Shown: positions 1 through 12,045, counted from the first letter of the stretch. The stretch is DNA of 64,000 nt from Myrica gale (GCA_963930655.1 OZ005617.1:18278068-18342067); one strand, 5' to 3'. The notes: generated by a model from the sequence alone, not told the origin. Numbers and translations: made by a program.

Positions 1-227
1 CCATCGAACCTGGAAGCATACCAGGAGAACAAGTAAGTTATTCTTTTTGTAAATTTTAGCAATTTTAACATGTTTCCGTAGGGTAGGCACGAAGTTAATC
101 CGTTTTCCACGTCACTGATAACACTGAGACACGACGTCATGCTACATCAATATCGAACTGTAATGAAGAGTCGCATGATGATAGTGAGGATAGTGATAAC
201 TCTGAAGAGTCTGACTCTGATTATTAA
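1..227 (+). pseudogene. TNPD-like transposase, C-terminal exons (remnant)
   Basis: The first 30 bases match the last part of an exon also seen on the minus strand near 27140-27170 (…EAYQEN), followed by a GTAAGT donor. The final exon reads T-D-N-T-E-T-R-R and then a Ser/Asp/Glu-rich tail ending ESDSDY before the stop at 225-227. The same acidic tail ends the copies at 26940-27080 and about 40130-40260, both minus. Position between the transposase body and the TNPA gene fits the gene order of plant CACTA elements. Only the tail is in the window, so no catalytic residues can be judged. Confidence 0.6.
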
Positions 228-345
228 AGTGATTTTACAAATCTCTGTTGTGTATGTTATAATTATTTCACACGATCATATTTTATTTCTCTGACAATAA
301 TATAGTTTCTCACTTATTGTGCTTGTGTAGTCATAGGACGTCGTC

Positions 346-2011
346 ATGACAGTTGAAGGAAAACGTCTTCATTGTGATTCAAGTGCTAGATCAGTTGGTG
401 CTAGCAATCATCCCAGGACTAGAGCAGCTATGACTCCTTCAAATGTAGCAGACAACAATTTACCATCTCTTGAGTTGATCAACCTGTGTAGCACCCTACA
501 GAGTAGTTGTGCGTGTAAGAATTTCAAAGCAACTTTAATGTTAATTTTTTAAATACATGCAATTAGGTACTTGATGTTTTACGTTAATAAGATTTGTGTT
601 CATGTATAGCCACCTTTGGGATTAGACATGTACATGGTAGGACGCGCAGGATTGCATTAGAAAGGCTCGTATTGCAGGAAACTTGAGCGTTCGTATTCCG
701 ATGGCCATACGAGTGGTGATGACAAGGCATCTTCGATGCTTTCTAATTCATATTGGTCCGCTCATGCAATCACATGTCCCAGTCAATGTGGTCAAGTGGC
801 CCAAATTCTCCGATGAGGTTAAGTCTGACATCATGAACAAAGTATTGGTAAGTGAAACTTTGTAAAAATTTGACTTCTTTTTATTAATTATTGTTTAATT
901 AGACTAACATGGTTCATTTCAGGATGACATCAACTTGGATTATGATCGGCCAGAGGATTGCAACACTGTGATGTCTACAATGAACATAGCGTACATGACA
1001 CACCGAATCAGAATGCACCAGTACTACGCTTTATTTCCCACCAAAGAAGAAGCGTTAGAGCATTCATACTCGAACATGAAAATGGAAGAATGAGCTCACA
1101 TCTGAGAATTATTTAGTACTAAATAATTTCATGTAAAAATGTTTATTCTAATATTTTTATTTACTTATATACTTCATTTTTTTACTGACTAAATATATAT
1201 GTATTTTAGAGAAGGAGTTAAATCAACTGCCAAAATAGGGCTAAGCTGACTGTTGCTCACACTTCGGGGGCTCGGACTTTCCATCGCGCTCTTGTTCTGA
1301 TGGTAATCAACTCAAATATTTTAAGTGCATTTTTTTTATTACGACATTATGTCATTATGGGATTTTCATGTATATGTCATTTTTTGGTGTGCAGAAAGAT
1401 TCAAAAACTGATCAGATTAATCCTGAATTGATGTACAAGAAAACACATACTAATAAGGACAGCGAGTGGACATCGGATACTGCATGGGAACATTTTGTAA
1501 GTCCTGTAAAATTTTATTATGCATTATTAATTTTTTATATTTAATAAATTAGTTTTCACAATGTTTTCCTTCACTTGTAGGAAAAGATGGGGGCGCTACA
1601 ATTATAGCACAAGTCTGAGGGAAAGTCATTCACAGAAGTGGAGATCTTCGTAGAGGTCTTGTGGATGAAAGCGGGTTATGTGCATAGTTTAGGCCGTTCA
1701 ATGCAGCAGGTTGGATCATCGTCTTCAGTGTCATCTGTTGATCTAGCCCGGAGATGTGAATGGGCAAGAATGGAGATAGAGGAGACGAGGGCTAGATATA
1801 AATAATATGATGAGGTAGTTGTGAGGCAGACAGAAATGGAGAGGGTGATGTGAGAGCAGCAATAACATTTAATGGAACAGAAGCAGCATCTAGAGGAGCA
1901 GCAACGGAAGCAACAAGCAGAGCAAGAAAATAGGCTCTAGCTATTGCAAATAGAAACGAATGAGCAAATGATGGAAAACGTAAAGAAGGTGACAGCGCAT
2001 TTCACTCAATG
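346..2011 (+). pseudogene. TNPA-like CACTA protein (Transposase_24 type), decayed
   Basis: Exon 1 (from 346) encodes MTVEGKRLHCDSSARSVGAS and ends near SSCAC with a GTAAG donor. A following exon (about 690-849) contains H-V-P-V-N-V-V-K-W-P-K-F-S-D-E-V-K, typical of the plant Transposase_24 family, and ends at a GTAAGT donor. The next exon (923 on) has NTVMSTMN and FPTKEEALEHSYSNMK, but the conserved Trp that follows is replaced by a stop (TGA near 1091). Later exons carry NRAKLTVAHTSGARTFHRA (preceded by an in-frame stop), KKTHTNKDSEWTS, and FTEVEIFVEVL, then a Gln/Glu-rich coiled coil. Several further stops interrupt the coiled coil. Family assignment rests on motif recognition and the parallel copies at 24-27 kb and 39-40 kb. 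Confidence 0.75.
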
Positions 2012-2937
2012 ACTCAAATTTGGATAGATTGTTTATTTCAGATTTGATTTCGATTATGTATTTTATTTACTATTATGTCGATTAGATATTTCTAGATCAT
2101 TACAAATTTATACTATATTTAATATGATCTCTTCATATTCATTTCTAATCTAATTTTAAATGCATAACTAAATAATTTAAATTAACAGATTTAATATTAT
2201 AATTTAAAACTATCCGGACGGATTAACAACACCCAGACGTCCGCCATAATATGTTATTCATCCACTCGCAATAAATTAACGTCCACACAGATCAACCATA
2301 ATAACGTTTGAACGCTATTGCATCGTCCCCACGTTTGTTTTTATCCATAGTCCGCACGTTCTTGAGTCATTCACACATTATATTTGTGACATTTTCTTTG
2401 TTCATAAAATAAAAGCAACGAGCGTCCACACTAAAATCCACCGTCCCCATGTCCGTGTTTAACCAAAGTTCACACATTATATTCGTGGGATTTTGTTTTT
2501 CAAAAAATAAAAACATGCATAGTCCGCAGGTGGTTTAGTAGCGTGCAGACGATATATCTGCTCACAAAATTTACATTTTGACACAAAAATTCACCCCGAA
2601 CCTATATTATAGACGTTCGCACGGGTTTCCATCGAAATTGATTTTTTTCATTTAATACATTGATGTTCGCACGAGACATGCTAACAAATTAAAAACAAGG
2701 AATCCATGGCAGATTTACAAATGTCATATAAAATGAAAACTATCTGAACCGTCTGAGTTGGCATTCGGACGCTATTTCCTGAGGAAACTCAGAATTTGTC
2801 ACCCAAGAACAAGGCTGACACGCTTCTTCTGTCAAACGGGGTGTCAATTTTTTTTTCACACCAATAAATTTTGATGACAAATTTTTAACTTTTGGTGACA
2901 ACAAATTTTGTCACCCAAAAGCTGTTTTGTTGTAATG

Positions 2938-3115
2938 CTTGTGAGCCGCTGAAGATTTTGTCAATTTCTTTTTCTTTTCTTTTTTTTTGCATACGACAAA
3001 AGTTTAAAATAGGATATTCCATTATTATGGCCTAGAAACAGATCACATAATTATCAAAATCAAGTTCTTTTCTTTAATTTGAGTTAAATGGCAATGAAAG
3101 AATTAGTTGATTTAT
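2938..3115 (-). repeat. Inverted fragment of the peptide-unit upstream repeat
   Basis: Read on the minus strand this matches 9610-9760 and 17560-17690: an A-rich stretch, 'gtgatc', 'ggaatatcctattttaaact', a 'gcag' plus poly-purine run, then 'cttca(g)cggctcaca'. The same last motif precedes the small-peptide genes near 19330, 33805 and 59810. The CACTA end at 2937 abuts it directly, so the transposon probably inserted into an older copy. No coding capacity seen. From here to about 3380 nothing else is recognisable. Confidence 0.55.
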
Positions 3116-3379
3116 GATGACCATCTCGAACAATTCCTTACACTAGATTCCGCAACTACACACCACAATTACAATTTTTTTTTCCACTGGGAGGGAATGA
3201 GTCCTCCGATGGTTCAATTAGTCTTTTGCTCTATTTCAATATTTATAATTTATTTGGCCAAAAGTTGTGTACCTTCCTTTCGTTGGCTCACCTCCTTTTA
3301 TACTTGTTTTTTTCATTTTCCTTCCGCGTAACGGATGTTTTTCTTAACCGTTTATATTGTGGATATCATGGACGGTTTC

Positions 3380-3640
3380 TTAGTTTTTATATTTATACAC
3401 TATTTTAGTCACAGAATGTGCCATAAAGTTTCCTTCTCTAGGAATCCAGTTGAGCCGCCAGCCACGACCCCGATGTCCCTCAGCTGCAACATTAATATCA
3501 CCTTTCCAGTTTCTACAAACTGCCGCATAGCTCAGAAAAACTCCCCTTGATAGCCACATCAAAGTTCACTTTAAGTTGGTCTTTCCTTGGGTACTGCCAT
3601 CTTATCGTTTTTCTGCTAATTTGCTCCCTTATATCATGGA
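3380..3640 (-). pseudogene. LINE-type RNase H (RVT_3-like) fragment
   Basis: Minus-strand translation in shifting frames gives W-Q-Y-P-R-K-D-Q-L-K-V-N-F-D-V-A-I-K-G-S-F-S and, further on, L-N-W-I-P-R-E-G-N-F-M-A-H-S. These resemble the start (W..P..g.lKvNfDgA) and end (wipReaN..AH.la) of the RNase H domain of plant LINE-derived proteins. At least one frameshift separates the parts. An equivalent stretch lies at 46240-46500, also just downstream of a receptor-kinase gene, so it was duplicated with that gene. It is a broken domain, not a functional gene. Confidence 0.5.
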
Positions 3641-3981
3641 CTTGTAACAAGTTTTTCTGGTTAATTTATATACTGATGCATAGTTAGTTGAACCGCATGT
3701 GACTGGTAACATTGTCACGTAGTGCATGCAAGTTGCAGGATCATAGGATTTGAACTGATTTCTTGTGTCTTTCCAAAGAGACATTTGGGAGGTACAACAT
3801 TTGCATTTGCTATAACTGACACTTGAAAAGACTGGCATAGAAATTTAATATTAAGGACTGAAGTTATTAGGATTGTAGAAGAAACAAAATTACTCTCATC
3901 TTTAATAACTCGAACCAACTAATACCTAGTCGACACAATTCTGGCACATGACTTTGTAGGCAACTTCTTGAAAAGATCGGA

Positions 3982-6900
3982 CTAGGAATGAGCTGTTTGG
4001 GCTGATAAGACCTGAGAAATCACGTGCATAGTTGGCCTCAATTGTGGAGAGACATTTAAGCATTCAGTTGCGAGATTCACAACTGTATTAAGTTGGTCCT
4101 CAATTGGAGTCTCTGGAAATGGAAGGCGTTGATCTAACACATCTTTTAGCTGTACGTTTTCCTTGGCAGATGAAGATGCTAATGAGGAGATGAGATCACC
4201 CGAATGCTTTCCTGTCGTGATTTCTAATGTCAAGACCCCAAAGCTATACACATCACATTTCTCAGTTGCCTTCATTGTATAAGCAAGCTCTGCCAAGAAA
4301 AAGTAGAAACAAAAACAAAAAGAATCAACCATTATATATGCACCGGTTCTATGTTAATCTTAAAATAAGATAATAATGAAATAAAATTACCTGGGGCTAT
4401 ATATCCATAGGTGCCTGCAAAAGTAGTCCAATTGGAAGAGTCTAGATTCAAAAGCTTAGCAGTGCCGAAGTCCGAAATATGAGCCTCGTATCGAGAATCC
4501 AACAAGATGTTACCGCATTTTATGTCTCGATGAATAATTGGCGGAGAGCAGTCATGGTGCATATAGGACAAAGCATAAGCCACACCTTTAATAATATTCA
4601 GCCTCTTCCTCCAGTCTAGCACTTCAGCAGCATCTTCATTCCCTAAGATTGTGGCCAAGCTACCCCGTTCGACGTACTCATAAACCAAAAAGGAATGTCG
4701 TGCATGCGAACAGAAACCATAAAGTTTAACAATATTTCGATGTCGTGTTTCTGTTAATGTCCTTATCTCACTTAAGAATTCTTTTTGCAATCTCATCTCT
4801 CCCTCATGTTGTGCGTGGAGTTTCTTCACAGCAACTGTATCACCCGAGGACAGCTCTGCTTTGTAGACACTTCCATGTCCTCCCTGCCCAATACAATATC
4901 TGGCATCAAAAGCCTCTGTTGCCTTTATGATTTCTTTATACATTGTTTTTCCGTCCAAAGTTGACATTGAAATAAGTACTGCATCCTCGATGCTTTCCTC
5001 TGATTCTGGATCTTTCTCTCTTCTTTGCATACGGAGAAAAATTATAAAGAAAGCAAATATAAAAAGCAGCGCTCCCAAAAGAGGAAAGACAATAACAAAC
5101 ACGACTTTGTGATCTCTTTTGGAGATATTTTTACAAGGTTGCAGTCCTGCAACGTTACCACACAATCCCTTATTGCCCATCAATGCTTCTATAGGAGCAC
5201 CTAGAAATGCGCTGCTATTGGGAATGGGACCCTGCAACTCATTGTAGGATATGTCAACGTTCAACAACCAGTGCATCTTTTCAAAGCCTGTCGGGATGAC
5301 ACCAGAGAGATGATTGTGGGAGAGATTCAGCTTCTCCAAGCTCTGCATTTTGCTAATTTCTGCTGGTATCTCGCCAATAAGAGAGTTAAAGCTCAAATCT
5401 AGTTTGGAGATATGAGATAAGCTCCCAAGATGCACAGAAACCCTACCGCTGAAATTGTTATGGCTGAGATTCAAATCGTACAGTTTAAACAAGCCCCCAA
5501 TTAGGGTAGTTGGAATTGACTTGCACAATTTATTTGAAGACAGGTCGAGGTATTCAAGATTAGTCAGAGAGCCGAATTCTGAAGGCACAACACCAGATAG
5601 TTGATTACCATTCAACATCAAATGTACTAGAGAAGCCAACATTCCGAATTCTTTGGGAATTTGCCCAACTATACTATTCAAAGAAAGATCAAGCACATGT
5701 AGCTGGGAGCACATTCCAATCTCTGGTGGTATACTACCAGTGATGTCGTTCCCACGGAGTTCTAGGTGTTGTAACTGGGGACATTGTCCCCAGTTTTTTG
5801 AGATTCCGCCATAGAATTTGTTGTCACTCAGATCTATGAAATTCAAGTTCGGATAGGAACCAAAGGCTTCGGATATATCTCCAACAAATCGGTTGCCTTC
5901 GAAACGGACTCTGACTAAGCTGGTGCAATTTTTTAAGCTTTTGGGAACCCTGCCTATGAAATGGTTGTCGTAGGCAGTAATTTCCTGAAGTGATCCGCCA
6001 CGGCAAATGTTTTCAGGCAAGAAGCCAGTGAATTGGTTTCCGTCCAATATTAGCACACCCAAATTCATCAGATCTCCAAGTCCTCGAGGAAGGGAACCAG
6101 AAAGTTGGTTTTCACGAAGATATAAAATTTCCAAGTTGCTCAAATTAGCAAACGAAGCTGGAACAGAACCATGGAGTTGGTTTCTGCTCAACTCTAGATC
6201 GTTGATGGACTCCAAGTTCCCTATCTCTTCAGGGATGGAGCCAGAAAGGTTATTTGAATAAAGGTAAAGAAGAGTAAGATTTCCCAGCTCACCCAATGAT
6301 GCGGGAATCGAACCATTAAGATAGTTCAGTTCGAGGAATAATTTGGAAATCGACTTCAAATTTCCTATTTCTGGAGGAATGAGACCAGAAAGTGAATTGT
6401 CGGATAAATATAACCTGGTAAGTTTTGTTAGGTTCCCAAAAGATGGAGGGATTGGACCTGTCAGGTAGTTAACAGAAATGACCAAATCAACCAAATTGAA
6501 GAGATTTCCCATTTCTGGAGGAAGGAAACCGGAAAGTTCATTTTCGTTGAGATACAAATAAGCTAGGTTGCTCAAATTGCTCAAAGAAGCAGGAAGAGAA
6601 CCTTCAAAACCTATTTGTGGTGGGATTTGCCCTGACAACTGATTAGCGGACAAATCGAGGAAGACGAGTCTGGACAGGAAGCTAATCTGAGGTGGAATTG
6701 TTCCAAATATAGTATTTATGCTGAGATCAACCTGTACAAGATTTGGGAAAGAGGAAAAGGAAAATCCATGAAGCGTACCTTGTAGTCCACAACGGGTAAG
6801 GTTGATTCTGATGACACTTCCAGCTGGGTTGCAAGAAATACCAAACCAAGTGCATGGGCTTGGAGTTCGGTTTGGATTAGCAGAAGAATTTTTAGGACTG

Positions 6901-7088
6901 TTGGGAACGGAAGTCCATGAAGATAGTTTAGATGGGTTATTTTGAAGGCTCTTTTTCCATTTGAGAAGAGCAGTTGCTTCTTCGGAAGAAGCAGAAGCAA
7001 AAGTAGCATTTGATGATGAAACCAACTGAACAAACAAGGCAAAGAACACTAGGATGAATTCTTTCTTAAAGATAGAAGAACCGGCCAT
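3982..7088 (-). CDS. MIK2-like LRR receptor-like kinase (copy 1)
   Basis: Two exons, 7088-4391 and 4289-3982, with a 101-bp GT…AG intron (4290-4390) that splits the Glu codon of GYIAPE; together they give 1001 residues. Order: signal peptide (1 to about 30), LRR N-terminal cap ([14 protein letters not shown]-x6-C), about twenty LRRs, a transmembrane helix near 662-685, then a Ser/Thr kinase from about 731. Kinase motifs are intact: GQGGHGSVY, the VAVKK lysine, HRD ([10 protein letters not shown]), DFG and CDVYSFGV. It is therefore expected to be a plasma-membrane RD-type receptor kinase. It resembles the MIK2 (MDIS1-interacting receptor-like kinase 2) group, which in Arabidopsis perceives secreted peptides. 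An LRR is shortened near residue 160 (QIPPQIG joined to FEGSLPASL), and copy 2 shares this. The Cys in IKCGN is Ser in copy 2. Start chosen at MAGSSIF because both copies align from there. The ligand is unknown. Confidence 0.93.
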
Positions 7089-8700
7089 TGTTATTTTTCG
7101 TATAGCAGGACAAAGTGTTTACTCAACACTCAAGTATTTTCTAAAAGATGGATATAAAGGAATTAAAAGCCGAATAAGTCAATGAAAAGCTCAAAACGTG
7201 TGGAATGACTGTCTCAGCTGAATCAGCAAGTGAAAAGCTCAATAGAGTGCAATAAGACAAAATTCTCAAAAGAAAGATAACGTTTGGCAGGTGGGAGCAC
7301 AAGTTTTTTTGGTAGATGCGGTTTTCCCTCTTCTTCAAAAAACTTTCACTTTCTAGATGATGTGATCTCGAATAATGATGCAATCCCCACCTTTTTCTCT
7401 CTATCTCATTCTATTCATAGCCACTAGGACTTCAACGGTCTTCAAGGCCCTTAAAAGAGTTGAAAGGCACTTGAGTCATTTGGGAATGATTTGAAAGTTC
7501 AGACGACATTTCAAAATTTGTTCAAACTCGTGGTATGTGTTGACACATGGTGAGCATGTGTTGACACATCAAAGATTTGATATGGATTCGTTCTCTTGGG
7601 AGAAAGTGCAATGTGTCCACACTAGGCTTCAATGTGTTGACACCGTAACTTGGTCTTGAATAGGTACCTTGGGTGTCTTGAATAGGTACCTCGGGTGTCT
7701 TGAATAAGTACCTCGGGTGTCTTGAGTAAGGTACCTCGAGTGTCTTGAATAGGTACCTCAAGTGTCAGTGTAATGTGTCGACACCATTAAGCAATGTGTC
7801 GACACTATCAACACTTAAGAGAAAAATTAGCTTCTTTGACAGTGTCAATTCCATTTCAACATATCTATGAACACCTACAACCTGAAAAATTAATCTTATC
7901 AACTTGTGTAATGGTGTTGAAGTCCACTTATAAATATTTTAGATGAAAAAACCTCGATCTTTGAAATATATCTTTTAGAAAAGTAAATTGACAAAGTAAA
8001 ATCTAAAAGCTTTCAAACCTCAGAATATTTGTTATCATCAAAATCAAAAATAGATTGTTTTGCAAACCACCTTGGACTGACAGTTTCTTTAGAGATCAAA
8101 TCACCAAGATTTTACAAGGTTCTTGAGAGAATCTCAAGAAGAGTTGTTGCTGAAATTTCAGGAGTTAAAGGGGCTGATGAGTTCTTCGGCATCTACGTAA
8201 GAGCTGACTGGAGTTGCTAGTCATAAAATTGCGTGATGGGCACCGGCTCAAGAAGGTTCTTGGGTGACTTTATTGAAATTGGGAGATCTGAAAAAGTGAT
8301 GGGTTTTGCTTAGGTTCACCATCTTGCAAACTTCAAAAGTTCTTAGTGGATCAAGTGGTGTGCCCTTCACACCCGGAGTGTTTTTATTTCTTGGAGGAAG
8401 ACATCCTCAAGAGATTTTCACTCCGTAACCAAAAATCCTTGTCTTCATTGTCTTGGTTGCTTGCTTATTTTACTTAAGTTGTGCTTGTGGTTTTATCAGA
8501 ATCTTTAATCATCTTAATTGATTAATTAAGAGTCTTGTACCTTAATTAAACAATCTTGATTTAAAGATTTTACTGTTCTTTCAAATATTGCTTTATAGTT
8601 AGATGACAATTATTATTCCTTTTGCTATCGGTTCTATTTCTTTTCGCATTATTTTTTTTTCCCTAATCGTTTTGACATTATTCTCCCTCAAGAGAGGAAC
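7089..8700. other. Upstream region of receptor copy 1, no gene seen
   Basis: No convincing coding region. The first ~35 bases upstream of the start match receptor copy 2 (7089-7110 against 49937-49960) and then diverge, so the two genes do not share a long promoter. Around 7520-7800 the string 'atgtgt(t/c)gacac' recurs about six times on both sides of a minisatellite. From about 8390 to 8680 the AT-rich sequence has the look of an LTR end, but I find no partner LTR, primer site or target duplication. Confidence 0.4.
7655..7766. repeat. Minisatellite, ~22-bp unit, about five copies
   Basis: Tandem units of the form GTCTTGAATAGGTACCTCGG, with small variants (AATAAGTACC, AGTAAGGTACC, CTCAAGTGTC), repeat about five times. 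Each unit contains a KpnI/Acc65I-like GGTACC or a one-base variant. The short ORF across it on the minus strand is a by-product of the repeat. Confidence 0.8.
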
Positions 8701-8954
8701 AACACATTTGTAGCCATTAACATGCTGTGCGTGGCAACCATAGAAGTAGTCTCAGAAAATAATCAGCGAGGCAGCGAAAAATTACTACCTCCTCTCAAAC
8801 GGGAGTCACCTGCCTGGAAGGCGGAAGGCCGAAATCCAGCTCAGACCGCTGTGCTCCTCACCTATAATCTGTATATATGAACTCTGTAAACACACTAACC
8901 CATACTTATTCTCCTGCGGTTGTCAAAGAGACGCGTCTTCGTAGAAACCACACT

Positions 8955-9334
8955 TCAAAAGAAATCGAAGTCTTTTGAGGAAAAAACCGAGAAGACGCGT
9001 TCCCAGCCTTTTTCACCATTAAGCGCTTGCCTTCTTGACCGATCGAGCTGTGTCCAAACCCATTTTACTTTGGACTGGGTCCCATTTTGCGTGTATTTTG
9101 TGTTGGATCGCAGTTTGGGCTTGGTGGCTTTATTTGCTTTTTTCTTTTTCTAATAAAAGAAATCAAGTCTTTTTAGGAAAAAATCGAGAAGACGCGTTCC
9201 CAACCTTTTACACCGCTAAGCGCTGGCCTTTTTTGACCGGTTGAGCTGTCCAAACCCATTTTACTTTGTACTGGGTCCAATTTTGCGTGTATTTTGTGTT
9301 GGATCGCATTTTGGGGTTGAGGGCTTTAATATAA
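8955..9334 (+). repeat. Tandem duplication, ~200-bp unit
   Basis: Two adjacent direct copies, starting near 8955 and 9155. Each has 'aaaagaaatc…aagtcttttnaggaaaaaa', 'gagaagacgcgttccca', 'taagcgct', 'tgaccg' and 'ttgcgtgtattttgtgttggatcgca'. The copies differ at scattered positions, and the second ends at the receptor-kinase remnant beginning at 9335. No coding function seen. Confidence 0.75.
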
Positions 9335-9500
9335 GGACTGAAGTTATTAGGACTGTCGAAGAAACGAAATGACTCTCATCATTTATAACTTGAACCAACT
9401 AATTGCTAGTCGACACAATTCTGGCACATGACTTTGTAGGCAACTTCTTGGAGCTCTTCCATTGAAGTCAGTTTCTCTAATATGAATGTCAAGACCTCGG
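9335..9500 (-). pseudogene. Remnant of a third MIK2-like receptor 3' end
   Basis: The stretch 9335-9452 matches the sequence just beyond the stop codon of both receptor genes (about 3845-3975 and 46690-46815), including 'ggactgaagttattagga', 'ctagtcgacacaattctgg' and 'gacatgactttgtaggcaac' variants. It then continues as 'aatgtcaagacc', as in their last exon. Only the terminal and 3' flank parts remain; LRR and kinase regions are absent. It shows that the receptor family was once larger here. Confidence 0.65.
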
Positions 9501-9599
9501 CCATAGTTCGGATTTGATCACAACTTTAAGATTTTTCATTTTTATATTATTTTGATTTTTGGTCAGTTTTAGGACAAAAGAAAAAGGAAAGAAAAAAAA

Positions 9600-9790
9600 A
9601 AGTAGACCAATGATTTTGAATTTTTGATTATTATGTGATCCGGAAATCTCCCTTCTTAGCCATAAAAATGGAATATCCTATTTTAAACTTTTTTTCGTAT
9701 GCAGAAAAAGAAGAAAAAGAAACAAACAAAATCTTCACAAGCCAAAATACCAGCTTGAGTGGAGTATCCTCTTAAGAATTACAGCAATTG
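9600..9790 (+). repeat. Copy of the peptide-unit upstream repeat
   Basis: Matches 17560-17690 and the inverted copy at 2938-3115: 'ttattatgtgatccgg', 'aatatcctattttaaac', 'atgcagaaaaagaagaaaaag', 'caaaatcttcacaagccaaaata'. In intact peptide units this block lies upstream of the promoter. Here no peptide exon follows. Confidence 0.55.
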
Positions 9791-9847
9791 GACAATAATG
9801 ATACTGATGCTCAGACATAAAAAAAGCCTCACCCCAAGACAGTTGTC

Positions 9848-10201
9848 TCAAGCACTGCCATGTGCACTAGCCAAGTTTCCACCTGGCACACCTGCAACCT
9901 GCCACATTTGAGGAAGTGCAGAATATTCTGCACCATTTTGTCCCCACACCTTAGCAGAGCAGGTTTTGTGACCTGCGAAATTTCTCAACTTAAAGTCAGA
10001 TCTCAAACATAGCATATTGAATTGCTCCATAGTGCATCCATCGGCAACCACATTCGTATTGTGTGTTCCCGAATTGTGTGCGATTTCCTCCATAACTTGT
10101 GCCACCTCTCCTATCAATGCCGAATTATGAGAACTTGGTCCGGCGCGAGATTCGCCATTAACGGCCTCATTCAGGTTAAAAGAGTGAGCAAGATTAGACA
10201 T
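9848..10201 (-). other. Unrecognised 117-codon ORF
   Basis: An uninterrupted minus-strand frame beginning MSNLAHSFNLNEAVNGES. The middle contains D-G-C-T-M-E-Q-F, faintly like the G-C-T-x-x-x-F signature of Ty3/gypsy gag proteins, but no zinc knuckle or other motif supports that. No promoter or splice context seen. It may be chance or a very worn gag piece. Confidence 0.2.
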
Positions 10202-10706
10202 CCTGTAACAATGACTTTACTCATGATAACTGCCAACACCAACAAAATTTCAAACACAATCCTATACAGTAATCCACGAATTCAAAACAGGCTTCAGTAT
10301 GTCTCCAAAAATTCTTCAGTTCACATTTTCGATGAAAAACTGTATCATTACTCCGCTTACCTGTCTCGTTTTGAATAATATCCCTGCCTCTAGCACAACC
10401 CAACAGTAACCGAAATATTATTTAAGAATTAAACTATATTTGGAGTAAACAAATGAAACACATGATTGGAATAGAGGAACAACAGAGCATACCCACACTG
10501 CTTAAGAGCCGAAAAACTTCAAGGACTGACAGAGAGAGGGAGAGAGAGAGAGAAAGGGCTAAAAATGATTTGTGAGGTCAGATTTGAGAGGTGTGCTCAA
10601 CCTCTGAACCAGCTCCCATTTTTATAGGTGAGACGAACTTGAATTTTAGCTGAAAAATTATTGAATGACGTCTGAAACTGATGCTCTTTCGATTTGTGCC
10701 TGATAG

Positions 10707-11014
10707 CTTAAAGGTCGATATGGAGGATCTTATGTGTTTACAATGACAACATCTTCGGATCACGAGCAAGATGTTGAGATCATGGTGCGGCATCTCTCTC
10801 CACAAGCTAACAAAATATACCACATTTCTGGAACCCAGAAGTTTGAGCTGCCCAAGCATGAGATCAGAATTGCTGATGTGTTCCAAGCAGTAGAGAACGC
10901 AAAAAGCAGGTTCACGGTTTTTGCTTGGGGTCTGGCTGACACCACTTTGGAGGATGTTTTCATCAAGGTTTCCCGTGGGGCACAGCCGCACAGGCATTCA
11001 ATGTGTTGTCATGA
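10707..11014 (+). pseudogene. ABCA-type ABC transporter, last-exon fragment
   Basis: The frame reads RYGGSYVFTMTTSSDHEQDV and later KIYHISGTQKFELPKHE, then RIADVFQAVENAKSRFTVF and AWGLADTTLEDVFIKV. This is the conserved C-terminal end of plant half-size ABCA transporters (Arabidopsis ABCA2/ABCA7 group), beyond the nucleotide-binding domain. No Walker or signature motifs are present in the window, so it cannot act as a transporter. Near 10980 an 8-base insertion (GCACAGCC before GCACAGGC) shifts the frame. Removing it in alignment would bring the ancestral stop at 11012-11014 into frame, so the fragment is broken as well as truncated. The 5' edge is near the start of an exon. How it arrived is not clear; no flanking terminal repeats were found. 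Confidence 0.85.
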
Positions 11015-12035
11015 CTGTCTGATATTTCTTTCTAATAGGACATTACTTTTATTTCTGAATTAGTACTGAAGATAGGCTTTTCCTTAACGGCTATGCATTC
11101 GGCTGATGTTTTTGTTACCCTAGTTTTGTAATATATTTATATTTGTTGTATATCTATTTTTCTGTTTTCCTTTTTTTCCTCTTGGCAAACTCATTTATAA
11201 TACCTGTATAAGACATGTTATTATAGAAAGTAATAAAAGTCAAATATCCTCCTGAAAGTCATATGTTTTCCTTTCTCTTACTGTCCTTTTTGGTTTCATT
11301 TGCCGAGACATACACAGCAGAGGCAGCATTCTCCCTTACGATTAATCTATCTCGTCGGGATCATTTTTCTTACGTTGCAGATGGCCCTTGGCGCAACGAA
11401 AAGAAAGTTCTCGATTGATATGGGAAAAAAAGAAAAAATAGGAGAAGACTGTTGGATGTTACGGTGGACAGATTTTCATCATTGCAGGACATGAAAGTTG
11501 CCTGCACAAGTATTTTAGAAGAAGTGAAAAATGATTTGCAGTTCATTTAAGCAGCAGACTCCGGCAAATCGAAGATTATTAACGGGCCCGTCATGTTTAA
11601 TGCCTTTCCTGTACTTTTGATGGCAAATCAACACCTCCGCTTACCGGGGTGCACTTGCAAGCATGCACGAGTTGCCTTGTGCTTTTGTTAATTATGGGTT
11701 CCACGGACCAGAAGTAAACATAAGACTTTTTGCAAATCCAACTACAATTTATGCCCGTGCATGTCAAGGTCTTTCTGCTTTTGTTGGTTTCAAAAATTAA
11801 TATGAAAGGAAAGATAAAAAGCTCACTTTTAGCGAAGATATGAGATAGCGATCCAGCGGTGTCCTTCTGAGCTTGGCCCGGCAAGTAGAAATGGTGAAGG
11901 AGAAAAAAAAAATTGGGGAGGGATAAAGAAGAAATAACTTATGCAGCAAGCCAGATTTCTTCATGAAGGATGTCTGTGGACTATTGGATTTGTGGGAGGA
12001 AATTCGATCCAGCCAATAGGACGAATTTGGATACG
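11015..12035. other. No recognisable gene
   Basis: The first ~130 bases may be the former 3' UTR of the ABCA fragment. The rest holds only short frames without motifs. The segment ends at the target duplication of the foldback MITE. Confidence 0.3.
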
Positions 12036-12045
12036 AGACCTTAAG

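Larger units (their letters stand above)
1..2937 (+). mobile_element. 3' part of a CACTA (En/Spm-like) transposon
   Basis: The element runs off the left edge of the window. In order it has the acidic end of a TNPD-like gene, a decayed TNPA-like gene, and a long non-coding 3' subterminal region (about 2200-2937). That region is dotted with variants of the palindrome CGTCCGGACG and ends in paired GTCACCCAAA motifs and a terminus reading TTGTTGTAATG. The reverse of this terminus, CATTACAACAA, is a degenerate form of the CACTACAAGAAA end of the larger copy at 38055-46226. Stop codons in its genes make it inactive as a protein source. It sits against an inverted fragment of the peptide-unit upstream repeat at 2938. 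Confidence 0.8.

Noticed and set aside
7440-8700. Possible solo LTR
   Set aside because: Composition and AT-rich end suggest it, but no TG…CA borders, target duplication or second copy could be found.
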